NCBI GenBank assembly: GCA_023055355.1
Contig: JALJCS010000028.1
Coordinates: 4,216,418 to 4,280,417, forward strand
Length of the DNA: 64,000 nucleotides
Source: Agelaius tricolor
Taxonomy: Eukaryota; Chordata; Aves; Passeriformes; Icteridae
Direction: 5' to 3'
Part shown: in pieces, positions 57,826-64,000 of the stretch
Layout: every line of letters begins with the position of its first letter
Numbering within the stretch: position 1 is the first letter of the stretch
Made by a program: the position numbers and the translations under genes
Notes under the pieces: generated by a model
Databases searched by the model: none
Seen by the model: the letters and a program-made list of their open reading frames with translations, nothing else
Told to the model about the DNA's origin: nothing

Positions 57826-58208
57826 TGTGACGGTGTTCACAGGGGTTCTTGGATCAGGGAAGAGATGAGGATCTGACTCCATGTTTCAGAAGGCTTGATT
57901 TATTATTTTATGATATATGTTACATTAAAACTATACTAAAAGAATAGGAGAAAAGGTTTCATTAGAAGGCTGGCTAAGAATAGAATAGGAAAGAATGATA
58001 AAGGTTTGTGGCTCAAACTCTCTGTCCAAGCCAGCTGGGCTGTGATTGGCCATTAATTAGAAACAACCACATGAGCCCAATCCCAGATGCACCTGTTGCA
58101 TTCCACAGCAGCAGATAACCATTGGTTACATTTTGTTCTTGAGGCCTCTCAGCTTCTCAGGAGGAAAAATCCTAAGGAAAGGATTTTTCATAAAAGTTGT
58201 CTGTGACA
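57826..58208 (-). mobile_element. Solo LTR B5
   Basis: Family B LTR, tgtgacggtgttcacag to gtctgtgaca. Degraded TSD cttact/ctcacc (4 of 6). Confidence 0.92.
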
Positions 58209-58410
58209 CTCACCTCTGAGGCTTTGGCTTAGGTGAAGTTACATTTTCACAGGAAAAATATGAATGAAGAGGAATATCTTGCCTGGTTGGCTGTGGTTTC
58301 TCCCTCATCCCAAATGAAGTAGTGGAGATTTAAGGATGCACAGATTTAAGGATGCACAGATGCACAGGGCTGAAGGAGTTGGGGAGTATCTGAGGGACTA
58401 GAGGCAGGAT

Positions 58411-58599
58411 ATGTATGTGTATATATATATGTGTGTATATATATATATATATATGTATGTGTATATATATGTGTGTATGTATATATATATGTATATATAT
58501 GTGTATATATATATGTATGTGTATATATATATGTGTGTATGTGTATATATATGTGTGTGTATATATATGTATATATATGTATGTGTATATATATGTGTG

Positions 58600-58636
<37 letters not shown>
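58411..58636. repeat. Complex TATATG/TGTATA microsatellite
   Basis: 226 bases of alternating purine-pyrimidine steps mixing TA, TG and GTATAT units, ending in a pure (TA)n run. Both strands give meaningless Tyr/Ile-rich open frames. Confidence 0.97.
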
Positions 58637-58639
<3 letters not shown>

Positions 58640-59863
58640 CATCAATGCATTTGAGTTTCTGTCCTAGTAACAATGCAGACACCAGTCCCCAGATCATTGT
58701 TTTGATCCTTTTGAGCTGGGAATGTAAAATGAGTGCTCTTCCATATTCAGGAGATGCATCTGAAGAAGGAAAAAAGGGGAGAGAAAGTGCCAGATCCTTT
58801 AACTTTGAGAAATTTATTTTAAGGAGGCAGGGGGAAGGAAATTACCAAGGTTAAAAATACAAGAAAGAGAGGGGAGGAAAATCATAATTTTAACCTGTAA
58901 CTCTTGTCTCTGTTCCTTTCCTTTGCTGAAAGCCCCAGGTTGTGTGTCAGATAAAGGTATTTGGGATTATGTCTGTCTCTGCATCCTTTAACAGATGTTT
59001 ATGTCTCTGAAAAATACACATTGCAGTCCCAAGCAAATAGCTATGGCTTTTGATGGGTGAAGAGGGACAACTGGGCTTAGGTTTGGGGTCATCTATGAAC
59101 TTGTGATAATGGTGGCTGCTCTAGCAGTGAGACTACATTTTCTTCAGTGGTTTGATTGTTCATATGATTTATAGTCCAGTTTTCTCCATCAAGATTTGTT
59201 GTGGAATTCTGGTTTTGTTTGGTTCTTGTAGTGAAGAGGGTGAGTAGCTTTTGTAGTACATGCAGCCATGGAAGTGGCCATTGGAAATTTCAGGGTTTGC
59301 AAGGGGTCAGGCTGTTTTAACAGAGATGCAAATTACTGTTCTTGTATTGAATCCTAAAGCAGGTAGAATCCTTCCTCCAGAGAAAATGCCAAGAAAAGTC
59401 ACATCATGGCTTTGCTATTACTGCAGAGCACTGAGCAGTGACTGTAAAGTGCTGCTGCATTTTATTTTCTTCCATTTACAGCCAATTGACTGACCTGCAC
59501 TCTGCAGGAACAACCATGGGATTAGAACTTAATTAACTGGTGGCAAGGGGGACAGAGACAGGTGTCTCCTCCAAGCATGGCTGAAAGGCCCATTTAGGTG
59601 CCTTATGAATTATGTTAAAATCAATGCTTATGATCTGTTTGTGCTCCTTGGCACTGCCAGGAGAGCAAAGGCCTTGTGGTTAACTGATTTAGCTCAGAAA
59701 ATTTGTCTTGTCTTTACACTATGCTATGAACTGCCTTTAAATCAGCTCCCTGAGACTGGAAATAAACTGGTCACTGATTAGATGGGCTGTACAGATTTTC
59801 CCCTCTTTGTTAGCCCTCAAAAGTTCTGTCACAGCTGAGAGCAGCAAGAGGCAGAGAGTACCT
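58637..59863. other. Intergenic DNA
   Basis: No gene or element recognised. Confidence 0.5.
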
Positions 59864-59869
59864 GCAGGT

Positions 59870-60576
59870 TGTGAGGGCCAAAATGAGAGATGTGGGACTC
59901 CAGGGGCTCTCCAAAATGCAGTTTATTGTATCCAAAATGCAGTTTATTGTATCCAAGAGTTACAGAAGCCAGCCCAGGGTCGTGGGTGACAGAGCCTGTG
60001 CCCACAGCTCTCAGCTCCAGCTGCAGGCAGGCCTGGAGACCCTTTGGGTTTGGTCACAATGCATTCTAGACTTTTCTTTTTGGTTACAATGCATTCTAGA
60101 CTTTTCTTTGCTGAGCATCTTAATACAGTAGAACCAATCTATACCTTAACTATTATCTATAGCCCATCATAACTGCTATAATTACCATATTCATGTTACT
60201 GTTCTCCAATCACTACAAGTCAGTACATTACAGTTTAAGCTAGAAGTTGTTTTTCAGTTTTCTTGCAGTGGGAAATTCTGAGACCTTTTTTCTCCTTGCC
60301 ACATCAGCAGGCTTGTTTGCCTGTGCTATCTTGGCAGAAAGATTTTTGAATGTAGAACCTGATGAAGGAATAGAGATGGAAGCAAGTTTTGATAGAGAAG
60401 AAAAGAATTGCTGAGCCAGTCTCACTGGATAACCAAGGAGGCAAAGGGTGTGTGAGTTAGAAGGGGTTTTTATGGCTTAGAGCAAAGGATAAACCCACCT
60501 CAAACAAGAAAATGTTCTTACCAAGCAGAAAGAGAGCACAGGCAAAGAAGGCAGCAAATGTTGCAAGTAGAAAGGT
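59870..60576. mobile_element. Rearranged LTR E3, fold-back arrangement
   Basis: 59870-60327 is the 3' part of an E LTR in reverse orientation (tgtgagggcc..., doubled tttatt at 59922 and 59943). 60330-60576 is the 5' part in forward orientation. The junction is at the short shared motif ctgtgct. A segment of about 38 bp occurs in both arms. Confidence 0.85.
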
Positions 60577-62429
60577 GAGTTATTCCTTAAGCTCTTTTAA
60601 CTTACTACTGTGCATTGTATATAGTTAAATCACTTTTATTATCACTTTTGAAAGAAGCCAAGCAACTCAAAGAACATCCTTCTATTAATCCTAAAAAAAT
60701 ACCCAGAGGATTTTTCCATTCTGCACCTGAGCATGTATTTACATGATGGATTCATTACACCTCATTGAGGGAAGGATGGTGCATTTTTAAGCACACTTAT
60801 AAATATGTATTCATCTGATAGACTGGAGGAACTAATCTAGGCTTGAGAAGGTCCACAGTGATGAATTTACAAGCTCTTCCCTAATTGCCTCTAAGGGATA
60901 GGCTATGGATGGAAGAAAAGAGGAGCAGCTGCAGCTCCAGGGAGATTGTACACATTAGTGATGCTTCAGAACTCAGCAGCTCAGCAGAAGCACCCAGCTC
61001 TCAGGGAGTGTGGAAAGAACAGCCAAAGTACAGGAAAATGGGAATGAGGCTGATAACTTGGCACAGAGGCAATCCACACACACACAAGGGGTACAAATAA
61101 TCTGAGTTTCCAACTCCCTTACCTCAGCATCTCTGAGCAATGCCACCTTCTCTTAGAAAAGACAGGAACAAAACCACAGCCCAGCTCTCCTGCTGAACAA
61201 GCCACATCATTAGCAGAAATTTGCTGTACTTCTAGGTCTTCTTGTCCTAATTTGTTTTTATTAGAGATTCTGCTGCTGGTAGGTCACAGCAGACTGACCA
61301 TCATGTGAGAAAGAAAAAAACCCAGTTATACCTAAAAATACTCCAAGTTTCTCCCACCAGGACCCCCTTTTTGAAGGGGAGAGGAGATTTTGGCCCAGTC
61401 ATCCCAGCTTTGTGACTCCAGGGGCAGTTGCCCAGCTCTTCTCCCGTTCCTCACATCTCAGTGAAATAAATGCAGACCAAGCAGTGCCAGGAGGGCTCCA
61501 GAGCTGCAAGGCTGGGTGAGCAAAAGGGATTTGATCTTTCAGATCAGCAGCTGACCAGACTGATCCCTTTCCTCCTTGGAGCCTTCCCTTCTATCTTCCT
61601 CACCTGAGAGGAGCCAGGAGCTGGGAAAATACTCTGGACATGGGGCAGCTGTGCCTCTGGTGCACCTCATGCTCCCTGCACAGACACCCAGACCCTGAGG
61701 ATCATGCATTTAAAAATTTCTGCAGAAACTACATTACCCTTCCATTTGATTTGTGCTTTATATTTGTGCACCTCAGTCAAACCCAGATTTTATTCCCTTC
61801 CTGATTTCCCTGAGATGCTGAAGTTTCTAATTAACCAGAAAGGCTTTTTATTCCTTAAAACTCTCCAGTTATGAATAATTATACTAGCTCATAAATGAAA
61901 ATTGTCTCTCTGCTTAAATTCTGTAATTCTGGGGGGGAACATGGGGGGGAAAAAGCAAGCATGAAGCAGTGGCCCTTAGGTCATTTGCAACTTATTAATT
62001 TCAAGTAAAGCTCTTAGCTAGCTTTTTAACACTGAGTATACTGCAGTGGAATTTAATGGCTAGGATATTAATTACCTTGCAGGCTTTCACATATAGAAAA
62101 TGGCTTATTTTTATTTTATGTTACAAAGCAGCTGCACCAATGGGGGGGATCCCTCAGCACTCTCAGGTCTGGGCTGTGCAGGCCCTTACAGGTCTGGCTC
62201 CAGCCAGGGTGAGATGGGAGTGCCCTGAGCCCTGAGCCTGGCACTGGGCCCATGCAGGATGCACTGGGACAGTGCCTTTGAAGGGCTGGCACCTGGAGCT
62301 TCTTCCCCAAATAGAGGCAGCTGCAAGCTGAGGTGCAGCTCCACTGCTCACAAATGAAGCTGGAAAGGGCATAAACCACACTTGATTTGTCTGTGGCAGT
62401 GCCTGCTGCCCCTGGAATAGCCCCTCTTG
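60577..62429. other. Intergenic DNA
   Basis: No gene recognised. 61850-62110 looks like a conserved non-coding element by composition. Confidence 0.45.
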
Positions 62430-62570
62430 AGAGGAACAGTGGATTTGTCTTTCCAACCCAGCTGTGGGTCTGTTGGGACATAAAAGGAACAATGGGAAGG
62501 ATTCCACTGATTGATGAATGGAAAAAGAGATTTGCTTTTACAAATAAACTTTAGGTTTGCTGATAAATGA
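62430..62570 (+). repeat. Dispersed repeat H, copy 2
   Basis: Matches 48248-48415 in the opposite orientation; contains AATAAA in caaataaacttt. It directly precedes LTR-like element L. Confidence 0.85.
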
Positions 62571-62576
62571 AAATAA

Positions 62577-62921
62577 TGACATTGAGAGATGAAAGAAACA
62601 ATGGGGAAGAAAAAGCCCTAAATTCCATAAGAATTAAAAATTAAAAGAGAGGGTTATACATTAGAGTGAAATCTTTGGGAAATCTTTGGTATCAGGCATT
62701 CTGGGAAGTCTGAACCTCCCAAGTACCTCGGCCAATGGGGAAAGAGAGAAGGGAAATGTGGCTGGGAAATTGGGATAAAAAGGAGGCTGCATCCTCCAAA
62801 AATTGGAGAGACTGAGGGGAATGCCCCATGGCCTCTGCCTTGATTGGAATAAAGTCAAAGGACTCCTCTGTCTCCTTTCTGGGCATAAACCTCTGGTGTT
62901 TGAGGATTAATTTTCCTAACA
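62577..62921 (+). mobile_element. LTR-like element L
   Basis: TATA-type box gggataaaaagg near 62772, AATAAA near 62849, end ttttcctaaca. The layout is that of an LTR; left end and TSD not resolved. Confidence 0.5.
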
Positions 62922-64000
62922 AAACCAAACTCAATATTGCTGAACTTCAACAGGTCTGCAGTGCAGAACTTGCTGCACAGAGAAAAAGAGTTTTTGTTTT
63001 TATTATTATTTCCTACCTTTTTTTTCCCTCTCTAACAAGAAATAACTCACTTTTCAGCTGTTGGAGAAGGGAGTAATTGATCTAGAGTTTTGCAGTTTGC
63101 CTTCCAGAATGGTTTTATTCTTGATGTAGGAATAAAATTCTGTTAGGTCAAATACACAGCAATAAATACAAGAAGCACATTAACTTTAATATATTGGATT
63201 ATTCCACTTGCTGGTGACAGGGAAAAAAACAAGATTTAATTCCCCTGGCAATGCAGGCATAGAAAATCACTTTCCCTGCCCATGTTTTTTCTGTTAAGTC
63301 ATCTTTGTCTGTCAATGCTGGTGCTGCAGGCTTTGGTGGGGTTTAATTTTACTTTTTTATTTTAACCTGGTGTGAAAGTAGGAAGTGTTTTCTCCAAGTA
63401 AATTGTTCACAAATTCTCTCAATGCCTTTCATTTCTTGCTGTTGCAGGCTCCTTCCCTACTGAGCTGTGTGGAGCTCTCAGTACTGTCAGAAAAAGGGGG
63501 ATTTTCAGTGTTTTATCTTCACTCTGCCATAGGAGTGGGGCTTCAGCACAGGTGTTCTCCTTTTTCCAGGTGTGCTGGTGTTGGTTTCTCTTCCTACCTT
63601 GAAGCTTCTCAGCTAAAACCAGGATTTGCTTTTCCATGCCAACTATTTCTGTGAGGTACCAACACCCTTCAGTGCCACAACATCTGCTGCACCTTTCCTT
63701 GTGTATTCCCACATCCCAGTGATGGCTGAGGGCTGCCATGCAGTGGTGAATGTACATTAATGACTCCCAAGTGATGTCCCTTGCAGTGCTGAAGCCTTTC
63801 ATCAGGTCTCATAGTCAGTCCTTGTGCTGAGTCTTCCCTCTTTTTTCTGGGTGAGCAGTGATGTTAGAAACTTTTCCCACAGCCCTTGCCTTTTCACAGA
63901 TTCCTATTTTATATTGGAAAAATGGCAGATGAGAAGAGGCAGGAGTTATTTCTCTGCTTGTCATCATGGCAGACAGGTAGAAGAATGTTCTGCTATGGAC
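62922..64000. other. Intergenic DNA at the window end
   Basis: No gene or element recognised. Confidence 0.5.

Noticed and set aside
58346..58854. Tyr/Ile-rich open frames on both strands
   Set aside because: Products of the TATATG microsatellite.

Overview
The window looks like songbird (passerine) nuclear DNA. It has two clear CR1 LINE copies with the typical short 3' tail repeat, and a very dense set of solo LTRs of endogenous retroviruses, many with exact 5- or 6-bp target-site duplications (TSDs). The one protein-coding gene has small exons separated by short introns. I see no bacterial or plasmid features and no undescribed gene system.

The only gene I can support is DISP3 (dispatched RND transporter family member 3, also called PTCHD2), on the + strand. 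Twenty coding exons between 16,520 and 42,032 join in frame, with matching phases at every junction and no internal stop, into a predicted protein of 1,337 residues. The non-coding first exon and promoter are not visible. I saw no CpG island in the first 16.5 kb, so they may lie outside the window. One intron (35,911-36,898) uses a GC-AG splice pair; the other 18 introns between coding exons are GT-AG.

Layout. 1-16.5 kb: upstream or first-intron DNA with a CR1 tail, a perfect 26-bp-arm hairpin, several solo LTRs (one nested inside another) and a 190-bp tandem duplication. 16.5-42 kb: DISP3, with LTRs in most of its longer introns, several within 75 bp of a splice site. Coding exon 14 lies between two LTRs only 31 bp upstream and about 7 bp downstream. 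42-43.85 kb: probable 3' UTR, ending at another LTR. 44-64 kb: intergenic DNA with solo LTRs, a fold-back LTR, a TATATG-type microsatellite and no recognisable gene.

Repeat families are given working letters. A and B are related solo LTRs (about 390-440 and 380 bp, 6-bp TSD), 13 copies, all in the same orientation with their polyadenylation signal on the minus strand. C1 and C2 are adjacent LTRs in intron 13. D is a 610-625-bp LTR with 5-bp TSD and inverted ends. E is a 690-bp LTR (6-bp TSD). G is a 615-633-bp LTR (6-bp TSD). K and N are single LTRs. I, J and L are LTR-like stretches with a TATA box and AATAAA. Names from a repeat library would need a RepeatMasker search, which I could not run. 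Coding exons are numbered 1-20 (the first is probably exon 2 of the transcript), and intron n follows coding exon n.
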